64,000 bases of DNA from Coptis chinensis (GCA_015680905.1 CM027384.1:66533001-66597000), one strand, 5' to 3'; counted from the first letter of the stretch, positions 46,284 to 60,179 are shown. Notes: a model not told the origin generated them from the sequence alone. Program-made: numbers and translations.

Positions 46284-49200
46284 TCATAATATGCCTTTCT
46301 TTGGAACCTCTAGTACAACATGCCATTTCGGCTCCTTGGGATCTTTAGAGTAAAACACCTGGTTAGCATCTTGTGCAAAAATGAATGGTTCGTCACCTAA
46401 TTGATTAGAACTAGCAAAGTTCGACAAATTTACTAATCTTAGATTCGCTTCCTTATCACATCTAACACCATGGTGAGTCACTTTAACCCAATCACACTTA
46501 AAGAGGACATGCTTGTACCCTTCTCGATACTCTAGCTGGATGATATTTTTGAGAACTCCATAGTACATCAATGATTCATCTATTGGAGTCTTGTCTTTAG
46601 CACTAGATCGACAAGCGGTTATACAATCTGTGCTAACCCCACTGTTTTGGTACCTTTTAGTTTTCTCATGGTCCTTGGTAACATAGAGGAAGCCGTTTAT
46701 GCAGTACTTCTTGTAGCGCGTAGCAATCGACAAAGGTCCTTTAATAATATCTAAGAAATCAACATCCGTAGAGTCAACGATCTCTGTCTGTAAATATTAA
46801 CAACAAAGAATTAGATTTGATCAATCAAAAGCAGGCAAATATTAAGTTATTTTCTAGTACCTGCTGTTGCAACCAGGGCAAAAACTCTTCTTCGCTAGGT
46901 ACCTTATAGTGTCCAGATTTCTTTCCTAAAGTTGCCTTACGTTCTTGTAAGAATTCAGTGTATTTCCTTAAAGCAAAAGGAGGAACATTTAAGCTTACAT
47001 AAGATGCACGATGATAATTTAATATATAGGGTTACAATAACGCATACCTTTGCCACGTTTCATATTTAGGATGACAGTTGGGTACCCAATGGCGAGCTTG
47101 TTCATATTCAATACCATGGATGACAAAGGTCTGACCTACTCCTAACCGGTCGGCCTCACCATTGTCATCAATATCATCTAAAGATTTAGCAGAGTCATCC
47201 ATTTTCTCCTCCAATTCTTTCAAAATACTTGTTTTACCTTTTCCTTTGTACTGATTGCAATATATTATTGCCTCCTCATCAAGGTATCTCTCTGCCACAC
47301 AACCCTCAGGGCGAGCTTTGTTTGCAACATAGCCTTTAAAAGTCTTCATAAACCTTCAATATTAACGACGTGTTAAGTATAACATATTTCAAATAATATG
47401 TCTACAATGTAAATAATTAAAATTACACCATACCTTTCAAATGGATACATCCATCGATAATAAACAGGTCCACAAACCCGAGCCTCATAAGCCAAATGGA
47501 TAGGCAGGTGCATCATGACAACAAACACTGACGGAGGGAAATACTTCTCAAGTTCACATAGTGTCCTTGCCATATCCTTCTCTAATATTAACAGTGAATC
47601 AACATCGATAATCTTAGAACATAGAGCATTAAAAAATGAAGAGAAACTTTTAATTAAAGGGCGAATTTCCTTCCTATCCTTAAATGCATGTTGGATCAAC
47701 ATAGGAAGCAAATGCTGCATCAAGATGTGATAGTCATGAGACTTCATATGTGCACCTTTTAAGTCCATACCATCTTCTGTGACAATATTCCTCCAATTGC
47801 TACTAAAACCAAAAGGGACACGTAAATCACGTAGTGTCTGGAGAAATAGCCTTTTCTCTTCTTTCATGAGCCAATACCGACCAGGCCTCTGAATTTCCTT
47901 TCCATTCTGTTTTTGCAGCCATAGTCGCTTTTTGATTTTCAGCCGCTTCAAATCTCTACGTGCATTAGCATCATCTTTCGTTTTTCTTTTTGTGTTCAAA
48001 GATCAATGCAATCAAGTTCTCACAAACGTTTTTCTTGATATGCATAACATCCAAATTATGGCATACGGGATATGCTCTCTTTCGAGAAACTTAAAGAAAA
48101 ATTGATTGTTTTCTGAAGCAAGGCGATGCATCACCATCCGCAAATTCATCATCTTCTCCCACCTTTTTTTTTTTTCTTTTTTTAGTTTTCCCCCACACCA
48201 CATCTAGTCCAGCAGTCATTTTTTTCACTCGCTTCCCCACTCAAACGTATTGGTTGTCCACGCGAGACTCCTCTTTCTTATTAAAAGTGTTAGCACTTGT
48301 GTCTTTTTCTTCTTGTATCGTAGCCCGATGTGACCACCTCCTGCTACCCATGAATGCATGTTTCATTCCATATCGAAGCCACATAGAATCTGTCTTTGGA
48401 CCGCAACAAGGACAACCAAATTTACCCTTCGTTCTACAACCAGAAACATCCCCATATGCTGGAAAGTCATGTATTGTCCACAACAACATAGCACGAAGAT
48501 TAAACTCGGTATTAGTGAACGCATCCAATGTTGTGACCCCTTTCTCCCACAGAACTTTCAACTCCGCAACCAAAGGTTGCAAAAACACATCAATGTCCTT
48601 CCCTGGTTGGCTTGGGCCTTCAATGAGTAGTGTGAGCATTGTAAATTGTGGCTTCATGCATAAACCCGGTGGAAGGTTATAGGGTACACACAATACAGGC
48701 CAACAACTGTGTGTTGTGCTAAACGTGCCAAAAGGATTAAATCCATCTGTGGATAATCCCAAGCGAACATTACGAGGATCAGATGAAAAATCTTTATACC
48801 TTCTATCCATGGACTTCCATGTGTTAGAGTCGACTGGGTGCCTCATCTTTCCGGGTGTCATTCTTCCGGTTGAATGCCAAGTCATCTCTTTAGCCACCCA
48901 GGGCACGCTGTACATTCTTTGCAGTCTTGGAGTTATTGGAAAATATCTCAATATCTTAGCAGGGACTCGCTGTTTTGTTCTTCCATCAAACTTGAACCTA
49001 GACACACCACATGTGTCACACTTGATCTTTTTGGAATTCTGTTTTCCCCAATACAACATACAATTATTTGGACAAGCATGAATCTTCTCATATCCAAGTT
49101 TCACTTCTTTAATGACTTTTCGACGATAATGAATATTTTTGGGGTGTTGTTATCCGGAGGTAACGATCCTTTAGAAGTCGAGGAGCTCAAGTAAAACTTC

Positions 49201-49762
49201 TATTGCTCCATCCATGGCCCACTTTTAGGTTCAGCAGACTGTCGTGTGTAAAGCACATTGTACTTACTACCATTGTACAAGGGGTTCGGATACTCGCATA
49301 TTTCCTAACTTCAAGAGGTGGTACCTCTCGAATCTGTTCTCACCTTGAGTCCCCGTGTTTGGTTTATCTTGGACACAAGCATCCGGATTACCATCGAATC
49401 TTGAGCCATTGAGTTTATGAGAAGCTTCGTCAAAGTCATCCATGTATACATCTTCTTGGTGGTCATGGAATCTTGATTCATTATCGGCGTGCTCAAATGT
49501 TTCACTCTCACCATGCAAGTACCAAATCTTATAAGCCGGGTTGAAACCATGTTTGAACAAATCTATCTTCACTTCTTCATAAGGAACTGGAATTCGTTGA
49601 TTCTTGCACATATTACATGGGCATTGTGTCGATCTCTCAGGGAAAAGCGAACTTGCACGAATTTCACAAAGCTCAACACACCATCAATAAAACGTTGATC
49701 GTGAAAAAACTAAGATCAATCCAGGCCTCGGTCATCTTTTGCGTAGAGTCACCCATTTCCAT
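46284..49762 (-). pseudogene. CACTA/En-Spm TNP2-like transposase gene
   Basis: Transposase for CACTA elements. From Met 49,762 the transposase-associated domain is visible with one frameshift (STQCPCNMCKNQRIPVPYEE, KHGFNPAYKIWYLHGE). Next comes the TNP2 core at 48,241-49,104, open for 287 codons (YEKIHACPNNCMLYWGKQ, LGLSTDGFNPFGTF, LLWTIHDFPAYGDVSG). HNLDVMHIKKNVCENLI follows at about 48,010-48,060. A DUF4218-type region lies at 47,032-47,999 (HDYHILMQHLLPMLI, FPPSVFVVMMHLPIHL, GYVANKARPEGCVAERYL). A DUF4216-type C-terminus lies at 46,284-46,733. Introns with GT-AG borders separate the 3' exons. Stops at about 49,105-49,260 and a shift near 49,710 suggest it is inactive, although the central exons are well kept. 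Confidence 0.92.
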
Positions 49763-51480
49763 TCTCGCAACATGTTTAAAACAAGCATAATTTAGATAGG
49801 TAAAGGCATATATCTATGCAATTATAAACAATCCTCGGCAAGATAAAAATATATATAAAAACAAAGAGACAACTGAAAATAAGATTTAATATTGAAGAAA
49901 AGTGCTTACTTGATCAAAGAGAAAACCCCGTTAATACTAATCGATGGAACCGGTAGAGAGTAAAAAAAAAGGGTGTGTTGAGGGAGAAGGAGGAGACAGA
50001 GAAAAGATAGATTGGAAGTTTGTATAACTGTTTTATGGGAACTTCCCATTTTAGTTCTTTAGACGTTGGAATTCAAATCGATATCCCTCACTAAAACACA
50101 TGTAATGTAAGCGTAGGGAATCGGTCGGGTAGACCGAATCCGCATCCGACCCAATTACCGAATACATCGGGTTGGGTCTATTCTCATATCCGTTTATGTA
50201 TTCGGGTATGTCGGGTTCAAGTCGGGATAGATATAATTTTTGGGATTTTTTTAATTTTTAGTGTTATCCGATCGGGTTAGTCGGGTTTGGTTGGGTTCGG
50301 TCGGATTCGGATATTAAATTTCACATATAATCGGGTTCGTGGTTTGGATATCGTGGAAATTATTCGATTCGGATTTGGATATAGCCATATCCCACCCATT
50401 CCCCTACCTCTACATGTGCGGCTTCACAAGCCATAAGTCATTTCACATCGAGATGTATGTTGCTTCATATCTCAACGGTAAGATCACATCTTATGGCAAA
50501 GAGGCTTAAACCCGAAATTGACTTTTATGAGAAAATTTCATTAACTATTAATCCACGTTCCTCTTCATTTTTAACAATTTTTCATTCTTAATAAACTTCA
50601 ATTAATTGTCATAAACTCATTGGTAGTTTACCCAAACTTAGGGGTGTCTCTTTTTTTCGAAAATCCAATTTTTCGAATTCCGATTCGATATTTTTCTGAA
50701 TTTGGCCATAATATTTGTGTTCCGATATCCGAAATTCTGATATCCGATTTTTCCAAAAAATAATTAGATCGGAATTGGATGTGTTTTCAAAATCCGATCC
50801 AATCTGATTTCGATTAATTTCGTGATTTTAACATATAGCGGTTTATTTTTATATAGTTATTACTAAATTAAAATTGCAGATAGTTTCTGCACCAAATAAA
50901 ATCCTTGAGAAGTAGAACATTGTCTCTCTCACACTTCCAAAAATCAATATTGTCATTTTAGTACATATCTCAATTTCTCCTATCTTCCTATTTACTTGAA
51001 TTGAAAAAATTATTGATATGGGTATTGAACTATAGTAGATTTTACATTATGGCCTTGTAATATTATTATTTTTTGCAAAATAGGGTACCGTAGATTTCAA
51101 ATATTGCTAATATGGGTACCGTGATATTTATATTGTGAAGTATGTATCATGATTTGATGATTTGGCAAACATAATGCATACAAATGGCAAGTCAATGTCC
51201 ACGTAAGTTCAAAACACTAAAAGTTTGGCCTAGTTAGTGAATGACCACTGCCCACTAAGTCACTAGCCAACGCTTTTATGTTTTTTTTGCTTAAAATATT
51301 AAATGTTCTCCCAGCCCTAACTAACCGGGCCCAAAAAAATAAAATCCATTTCGTCTTCTTCAATTCTTTTTCCGAATATTTTTGGTATTTCTCAAAAACA
51401 AAACAAAACGCCATCCAAAACTCAGAGTCGGCCCTGATTGAATCAAAACCGATGGATTTAGAGTAGACCAATTTTCGTTG
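49763..51480. other. Upstream region of the TNP2 gene
   Basis: Presumed promoter and 5' part of the CACTA element. Contains a MITE-like repeat at 50,113-50,409 and otherwise no recognised gene. An ORF near 51,217-51,471 overlaps another on the opposite strand and is not supported. Confidence 0.45.
50113..50409. repeat. ~300-bp MITE-like repeat, copy A
   Basis: Starts GTAGGGAATCGGTCGGGTA and ends with the imperfect reverse complement ATATCCCACCCATTCCCCTA. The interior is rich in CGGGTT/CGGATTCGG words. A homologous copy lies at about 60,480-60,715. The terminal repeats suggest a hAT-like MITE, but no clean 8-bp duplication was found. Confidence 0.65.
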
Positions 51481-51509
51481 ACAAACATTTTGGTGGCGCC
51501 AACTACACC

Positions 51510-51877
51510 ACCATAACGGGCTATTTGTAACGGCAAAAGCTGTTATTAATAATTTTCACAACGCTTTTGAGCATTGCAAATATGGCGTCGGTAAAGTGTT
51601 GGAAATATTTGCAATGCTTAAAAAGCGTTGCAAACAGAAATTTCCAACGCTTATTATAACTATTTCGTACACATATTTAAAACCTTTGCAACGCTTTTTA
51701 TTTCATAAACGCTTTTTAAGCGTTGGTAATTTGTTAAAATTTTTACCAACGGTTTGTAACCGTTGCAAAGTTGTTAGTTAATTTAAAAAAAATAATTTAA
51801 AATTCGTTTGTAACGGTTATAAACCGTTGCTGATGGGTTGCTAATAAAAAAATAATAATTTCTCATATTTTGTAGCG
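51510..51877 (-). mobile_element. CACTA right end: subterminal repeats and terminal repeat
   Basis: A dense set of direct and inverted AACGCTTTT / AAAAGCGTTG and GTAACGGTTATAAACCGTTG words at 51,530-51,840 is typical of CACTA subterminal regions, where TNPA-type proteins bind. The outer end reads, on the minus strand, CGCTACAAAATATGAGAAAT from 51,877, one change from the canonical CACTACAAAA. This marks the 5' side of the TNP2-bearing element. A matching left terminus was not found. Confidence 0.72.
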
Positions 51878-52183
51878 AGACCAGCTAAACCAATTATATC
51901 CCCATATCAACCAGAATCAACCAGTTTTATCGCCAAATCCTCATTAACCTTCCGTGAAATGCAACTAAAGGTAAAAGAGATTATTCGATAAGCTGTCAAT
52001 TATATAAAACTGAAAGAACGAAGCAGAGAAAAAACTATGTACCTGAAGTATGATTACAGAATTGCAGATTACATTACACAGTTACATTGTGATGGGGCCT
52101 AATTCACAAGAGAAGCTGTAACTACTCTTTATAGAATCCAAAAAAGAAAACAAGGAAGATCATCTTGAGATGACTTTCATGAA

Positions 52184-52949
52184 TCAGTTTACTGAATAAA
52201 ATATCCCTGCTGCTCTATCCAACAATGAAGGGCCATTGTCTGATTTCTCTTGTACATCCCCAAATATTATCTGCGTAAGTATGAGAAAGAAACACACAGA
52301 TTAGTGACATGGTCCAGCCACGTGACTACAAAACCAGTGAGACAACCACACACCTGATCTAGATAAAAGACAAGTAAAGCAATCATGGAATGATCAGACT
52401 TAATATGCTACCTAGCTTTACTATCAAACCTGTTAGATAATTAAGCAGTATGTAACAGCTCACTCCCATTGCAGGGGAGCCATAGTGCATCATATCGTAG
52501 CTCGTCTCTATGACTTTTTTGTTTTGTTTGCTAGATATATTAACACTGTATTTGAGTTTGTTCATTGAACAATATGTAAATGTTAATTTTCAAAATTAGT
52601 CAAGAAATTATATTGATCAACTAACCTCCAGGTCTTCAGCATCTGGACGGCTAATCTGTTCTTTCGCCAGCAAATATCTATTTGGTCTCTCCTTGTCATC
52701 ATAGAACACCTTCCACAATCTAGAAAAAATGGCAAAACAAGAGAATCAGAGGAACTGAACCTGTATAACTCAATAATTGATCACAATAGTATATCGTCCA
52801 GAACATAACAAGTGTTTATCGGTTCTCACCCTGGATAGCATCTAAAAACAGCACCAGCAGGGAATGGTCTCATCGAGTATACCGTTGTAAAAGTATTGCA
52901 GAGTATTATCCAAAAACGTTTAATTTCAGCAATGGTCAAATTGTACGTA
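52184..52949 (-). pseudogene. Unrecognised gene fragment, three C-terminal exons
   Basis: Three minus-strand exons join in frame with GT-AG borders (52,949-52,830, 52,719-52,626, 52,270-52,184) and end in TGA. They encode TYNLTIAEIKRFWIIL, CNTFTTVYSMRPFPAGAVF, RCYPGLWKVFYDDKERPN, RYLLAKEQISRPDAEDLE and IIFGDVQEKSDNGP, then SLLDRAAGIFYSVN. No stop or shift was seen within them. The protein family was not recognised. Since neighbours are gene fragments, this is probably the 3' end of another captured gene, but it could be the tail of a real gene whose upstream exons I missed. A minus-strand ORF at 52,936-53,133 upstream looks protein-like but could not be joined. Confidence 0.6.
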
Positions 52950-53496
52950 CTAAGAACAAAGATGCCACTTTAAGGTATATAGATGAAACATGTTTATCGT
53001 TTGTCATAATTTTGCATGGCTTATCTTCACTACCTGGGAGTCCCACAAGCCAATTATCATATTCGTTTTGAGCATCTCCATTTGATAAGTTACATCTTCT
53101 ATTAAGGCATGCTTGTTCAAATCTTTTTTTCATATCACTATAGTCGGTATTACACCCACTCTCTTAAAGACTTCAACCTAATTTGCTCCATTTTACGAGA
53201 GCTGTTTTACAAGGCATGTCCCTGTTTCCTTACTTACATCCATCGCAGAAAAAAGATAGCCTAATCAATTTACTTTTCAATATCCAGTGAATAAGACTGG
53301 ATTGAAGACAGAAGAATGGTGTACCTCAAAAAATATCTACGCAGTTTTCGAACACACCCTCGATGTATGAAAAAATATCTACGCAGCGTGCTCATATCTC
53401 ATGAAACTTTAAACTCAAAACTGGGGTTTCCATAGGTGTCTTTTCCCCATGTGAAATAAAGACACCATTAATTTAAGACACAGGGTAGGTTAATAC

Positions 53497-53775
53497 TCCT
53501 TCATTAGGTAGTGCTTGGATACCACCAGCGGCAAGGTCAGCTGTAACTGTTTGAGATCCTTCCGATGCTGCTTTAGAACGATAGTGCTTCACAATTGGTA
53601 ATTTCGGAAAGACAAATGCATATAGAAGCACACATGAGAACTCGAAGACCGTGGAGATTGCAAAAAACAACCCTGCAGTAAGCAATTGGAGAGGGTCAAA
53701 ACAAATGAAAAATCTATAAAAAATTTCATGGAATGTGGGGTACATATTTTGGGACTGTAGTTAAGAAAAACATCT

Positions 53776-53829
<54 letters not shown>

Positions 53830-54978
53830 CGACAACGACAACAACAAAAAAGTTCAGTATTTAAGCTTCAACGAATCTACCTTGAACAAGGTTTTCCAGC
53901 AAAAAACTGACATCGATCTCATGATTTTTGTTTTCTCAAGGCACAATATTATCTATAATTAATGTAAATGATGTTGAACTTAAAGTCTTCTGCATCTTTT
54001 TCAATTTGTATTGTCATTTGCTACATATTGTGGTAAACAGTTAAGCTACTCCTTCAACAAGAATAATATATTAACCAGAACTTCTAAGTTCCAAATACTC
54101 AGAAAGCAGAGAAGATGCTTACTATGACACTTGGCATAAACTGTGTTTTTAAGCATCACAAAACAACATTAACAAGTGAGACAAGAATTCTAGATAACAA
54201 TAGTAATAACACATACTAGCTCCCATGCGAAGTCCATCTGTAGAATTTTCAAAGGCCGCTTTTGTAATTAATCTCAAGGCAGAAGTTATAGCTCCGGATG
54301 CAGCCAAACCAGCCAGGAAGGACTGCATATGTACAACAACAATAAGAATCAGAAAAATGTAACAATAGAAACCTGCATAAAAAGAAGAGTAACAAACTGA
54401 TATCTCCCAGATGCATTATTCCATTAAAAGATTTGTCCTTTCTCCTAATACAATTTTAGAAATGCCCTCATGTAATTATCTTTGTATATTTGGTTACATA
54501 TAGCCCTCACATCAACTAAAATCATCAAAAACGCCCTACGGGAAGTAAACGTTCCATAAAAAATAAGTGTTGAGTAAAAAACAACTAACCTGAATAAACT
54601 CGGGGCACATCAAGGAGAGATCCCCAATCATTCCTCCTTGAACATGAGCATCTGCAACACCAAAAGCGCCACTCATTGCACATATAGCAATGAATGTCCC
54701 AAGGCCTCCTTTTCCAGAAGTAGCTAAGTCCACCTATTTCAGAAAGATCGTCAAATCAGGTTGACAAAATCATTGTAATGACAGTTGAAACTTTCTTAAA
54801 GTACAAGGTTTGGAACACTTACAACTAGAACTACCAAGGAACTTAAGAATAAAAGTGAATAACCAAGTAAGTTTCGCTTTCTTGTGTTTATCTTTGCTTC
54901 ATTGTATGCAAGAATTGCAAGTGTTCCAAGTGCAAAAGGTTGATACACAAGAGTAAGTACCCTTGAAGGGTGGTACCA
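53497..54978 (-). pseudogene. ENT3-like equilibrative nucleoside transporter fragment
   Basis: Four consecutive internal exons with intact frames and GT-AG borders: 54,978-54,823, 54,733-54,590, 54,322-54,217 and 53,672-53,497. They encode YHPSRVLTLVYQPFALGTLA, NEAKINTRKRNLLGYSLLF, DLATSGKGGLGTFIAIC, AFGVADAHVQGGMIGDLSL, SFLAGLAASGAITSALRLI and FVFPKLPIVKHYRSKAASEG. This is the middle third of an ENT3/4/6/7-type plasma-membrane nucleoside carrier. The first transmembrane helices and the whole C-terminal half are absent, so no working transporter can be made. Unlike the other fragments it shows no frameshift, which suggests a later capture or weaker decay. The last donor (GTATTA at 53,496) is tentative. 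Confidence 0.85.
53777..53826. repeat. (TA)n microsatellite
   Basis: About 25 TA units in the spacer just upstream (minus sense) of the last ENT exon. Confidence 0.95.
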
Positions 54979-55193
54979 CTGCACAATAGATAAAGACATG
55001 ACAATATATGGTTAGATGAAATATCCTTTAAATTTAGGAAACTTACAAACTTACAAGTGGGGTGTACACAAACAGAATATGGACAGCTCCTATACACCAG
55101 TTGGACAATGGAGAGATGCGGAAGTATAAAAAAGTTCAGAAACAATCAAACACGAGACTTACACACAAGACCAACAAAGGAGGAACTGGTAAA

Positions 55194-55268
55194 GGTCCAA
55201 AAACTCCAAACGACTTATTACAAGTCAGTACCAGTCCAAAAACTCCAAACGACTTATTACAAGTCAGT
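55194..55268. repeat. Two tandem ~40-bp units
   Basis: GTCCAAAAACTCCAAACGAC, then TTATTACAAGTCAGT, occurs twice in tandem without obvious mismatches. It lies in the spacer between the RPN11 and ENT fragments. Confidence 0.9.
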
Positions 55269-55859
55269 CAAAGAAAATGACAAGTATATCTAATATTAGC
55301 TTAATAACATTATTTCTTAACCGATAAAATAAAACAAAAAAAACAAATAACCTTACTTCCTGAATAAATCTACTCAACTCTAGAATCCCCATGAGAAGAT
55401 GACATCAGTATACATGTCCATAACGTTATATGTACATTAGTATACCTATTTCGTCAACTGCTAATGGTGACTCATTCCAGTAAAGGAACAAACTTCCCTT
55501 GGTCCCTTCATTTTAAACATGATAAAGGCTGTCAAATGAGACCTTGGAGACAAAATTAAGGGCCACTGAATATCTGACTTCTCATCCACTGTTCCTCTGG
55601 ATAGTTTTTTCCAGTACATCAAAATGTCAATTGTTTGTGTATGCTAAAGTTTGGAGTTGTTGGTCACAACAAAAAGATAGAAATACTGCAGTAAATGGAG
55701 TCAAGGGGTACCAAAGAAAAATTGACGGAATAACACAAAATGTAATGAAACTCAGATAAACCACTAATCGTGACATTGCACAATGATTTTAAACATGTCT
55801 GGGATAGCAGACCAAAGATCACAGTTTAGAACAGAACATCAAAAAAATTGAAGGTACTA

Positions 55860-57159
<1,300 letters not shown>

Positions 57160-57160
57160 T

Positions 57161-57326
57161 GTTGAAAGACCTTTTGTTCATCTCAGCCACTTCTTTCTCA
57201 AAGCTCATTTCAATGATGGCTTGTCAATTCCACCGAGCTTGTAGATCAGGGCCCAGTGGTTGTGGACTTCCCAGATTCGACATGACCAATAACAACAATG
57301 CTTATATGAATCTTTTCCTTACCCAT
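57161..57326 (-). pseudogene. EF-1alpha N-terminal fragment fused to RPN11
   Basis: From ATG 57,324-57,326 the minus strand encodes [20 protein letters not shown] and STTTG, the start of translation elongation factor 1-alpha including the [12 protein letters not shown]-binding loop. A mutation (TGP, then TGA) and a frameshift follow. [10 protein letters not shown] and FEKEVAEMNKRSF can still be read. Homology ends exactly where RPN11 coding sequence begins, around 57,160-57,164, within exon sequence of both genes. EF-1alpha delivers aminoacyl-tRNA to ribosomes; this ~55-residue piece cannot. Confidence 0.92.
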
Positions 57327-57680
57327 GGTTGTAGTTAATAAAAGTGAAGGAAAAGAGACAATTGGGATATAGATCAGATACGTGCTCATTGCCAAAGGAA
57401 AACAAAATGCTGCAGACAAAATGAATCTAAAAGCTGGCACAGATGGGCCTCACAAAGTTAACTAGAAGGGCAATATGATGTAAGATATATATTTGTTTGG
57501 GACTACTCAATTACATCATTACTGAAAGCTTGTGAGGAAGAATAAAACCAAGCTTTTGCAGCAAAAGAAATGAATGTACAAGGGAACCTTAGACAAACCT
57601 TGTGAATCATATCCACAAGTAGTCATTGCCAAACAACAGCATAACGTATGTACAAATGGAGAAGTCTAAACGAATGTAGT
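57327..57680. other. EF-1alpha 5' leader side and spacer
   Basis: Sequence upstream of the EF-1alpha start. Partly open in the EF-1alpha frame, but no known protein was recognised. Confidence 0.4.
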
Positions 57681-57689
57681 CAAATAACA

Positions 57690-60179
57690 TACTTACACAG
57701 CCACGTCCAAACAAAACTAGTAAAATAAACAACTTTTTTTTTTTTGGATGATGTAACCAGTCCTACGCGCCTGGAGGCTTGGCACCCACGCCCGGACAAA
57801 ATAAACATTAAGCCGCCGTCCTTTGGAACTTGCAGAAAAGCTGTTGGCCAAGTGACATATCCATGCACACTTACTTCTCCAAGTGTACTAGCAAAATCAT
57901 TTGGAAAGAACACTGCTGGCCTCACTGTCAACCACCTCAGTTAAGAGAATTTTGAAACCCCTCTCCCATGGGCCTACCATGGACAATAGATTGTGGGTTT
58001 ACTGCAACAATCTCTCCACTAGCAACCTTTAAACCCCGACAAAATACAAATCTCTCATCTTGTTCATAAATGAATAATGCATCTGCATTAATTTTGAACT
58101 AATATAAATACCTTTTTAAAGTAATACACCATAAAAAATGCACCAATATATAAAACTATCCAAAAAAATATACCGACTAGGCTGCTTTAATGGAACTTCT
58201 ACAGTAGGTGTTTCTGGAAACAGGATTTCTTTGAGTTTGGGATGCAAGGCTAAATGTAGACAAACCACATGTTAGCAACTAAGGAAAACCGAAACAACAC
58301 CACTATAAAGTTCAACAATCCTACCACATGTATGCGTGTGATGCCACTATCATATCCTTCACCATTTGAAGCTCTGTTTCTAACCTGTCCAACTTTGAAT
58401 TTGTAGTAGTGTTTTCACATCTCAACTCTTCATTTTTCTCAGTAACCAGAGCAGTTTTTTTCACCATGGTACTACTAACACCAAAGACACCCATACCTCT
58501 CATACGCCCACTTTTTGTCTTTGCCAAGTGTCGTAGACTAATCCGATTTACACATAAAAAACAGATGGAATAAATATATAAAGATATATACCAATGCATT
58601 AAGTATTACTTGCCTGTGCAAGTGCATCATCAACACTCAAAAAATGTTGGATCGAAGGATCAGAATTCACAATTCCTTGAATTTTTTCCTAAAACATTTT
58701 TAATTAGTTAGCAATATAAACTAATAAGCTTTGTAAAACTATGAGTGACTGAAGAATAAAATGTAGTCAATTTTTCAGCACTTACAACGATCTCAGGACA
58801 ATGAATGGTTTTGTCTTTCTTAGTATGGGCTCGAATGTATACCTCGCCTCCCAACCTCCAAGTCGGACTTGAACTTGTTTTCCATGACCTTAAAATATAG
58901 GTGTATGTGAGTATAAAAACAACTATGTTAATTTAATCTTCTAATTCCTTTATTGCATCTTTTAAAAAAATAAAACATGCCTAATTATCACACTCCACAA
59001 AAGAATTGAACCATACTCACAATGACATGCCGCGGTGGCAGCCATGCTCCTCCCCGCCAAGTGTATTTGGTGCTCTGAAGTTTGAGCGGTTAGCCTTGTT
59101 TCTTTTTGCTTGCAGCCTAAGTTAATCCAACAAAAAAAAAATCATTAACTCATTACTACTTAAAGTCGTCAAATACTTAATCAAAGAGGAGTCAAAGAAA
59201 AACAGGATTATGTAATTGGGACACTGAAACTTCTCACTCTTTGTGTATTCCGAAACCAATACCACTGCTCTCTGTTCAAAAAAGGAGGGGGTGGAGCTGC
59301 TCTCACTGATGCCCAACTTTTACCTTTGATATGGCACTTATACAAGTTATGCCTGTGATTTCTCCAAGCTTGATCCATACTCTCTCTGAGGTACTCTAGT
59401 GAAACGTCATCAAAATCAAAATTGTCCTAATATGCATGTAAAAGTAACATTGATTAGTACACATTGTAGTATGTCTTAAAGCAATAAACTCATACTTAAA
59501 TTTAATAAACATAGTTAAAAGATAATATACCTCCAGAACACTCAAAACTCTTTTTTTGTAGTCAATTGGCACTACACGAAAGTTCTGGTATGTTATTGGA
59601 ACATATTTCCTAGTGTTCACTCCTAACCCGGTAATAAATGCCCTGGTATCCAGATCTAACCCATTGGGCTGTCCTAGCTCATTAGTACTAACTTTCCTTT
59701 TCTTCCCATCAGGTAATGCTTTAGGGCCTTTTGAGGGTCCCTCTTGGTAGAAGAAGTCACCTGCAGGTGTCCCTCCTACATGTGTCAATAATAAATATGG
59801 TAACACTAAAATAAAATGTTATAAAACAAGAATGTTTAGGGTACACAAGATATTACCACCTATCTCATTGTCACCCAAATTAGCACCTTGCAAATTGCTA
59901 CGGTCATGTCCATCACCTTTGGTAATTGCTATCGCCTTCTTGTCCAAAGACACCTTGCGAATTGCTACCATCTTGTTCGTCCAAAGGATCCATAAGTCTA
60001 TACAGATGAAAAATCCAAGACACCAGTTAGAGTGACAAACACCAAAGTCCCAAACTAAAACTAACAATTAAAGAAGTAACAAGTAAAGATTCTAATAAAG
60101 CAGAAGAACTATTTCACAGAGTAAAAGTTTCCATACCAAACTCTTTGGAAGAAAGCTCTGGATTTGTGAAAAACGACAT
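57690..60179 (-). pseudogene. CACTA TNP1/Ptta-like transposase gene
   Basis: A multi-exon minus-strand gene typical of the second En/Spm protein. The start is ATG 60,177-60,179 (MSFFTNPELSSKEF). A Gly/Asn/Asp-rich exon follows at 59,850-60,000, with a shift. Next is the plant transposase (Ptta/En/Spm) region: KRKVSTNELGQPNGLDLDTR, AFITGLGVNTRKYVPITYQN and FRVVPIDYKKRVLSVLE at 59,530-59,780. It continues with YLRESMDQAWRNHRHNLY at about 59,340-59,400, NKANRSNFRAPNTLGG near 59,060 and EVYIRAHTKKDKTIHCPEIV near 58,800. Downstream are IQGIVNSDPSIQHFLSVDDA near 58,650, GRMRGMGVFGVSS with a coiled coil at 58,321-58,530, and a DUF8039-like tail, VSVHGYVTWPTAFLQV, near 57,860. A stop near 57,945 and other breaks suggest decay. 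Its product would bind element ends. Confidence 0.8.
57730..57810 (-). repeat. Possible SINE 3' end with poly(A)
   Basis: The minus strand reads GGGCGTGGGTGCCAAGCCTC, then GCGCGTAGGACTGGTTACAT and a run of A. This GC-rich block with a poly(A) end is abruptly different from its surroundings and looks like a retroposed RNA tail. No polymerase III promoter boxes could be confirmed. Confidence 0.4.

Noticed and set aside
48254-49194. Several plus-strand ORFs opposite the TNP2 core
   Set aside because: They are shadows of the conserved minus-strand transposase exon, whose peptide clearly matches TNP2.
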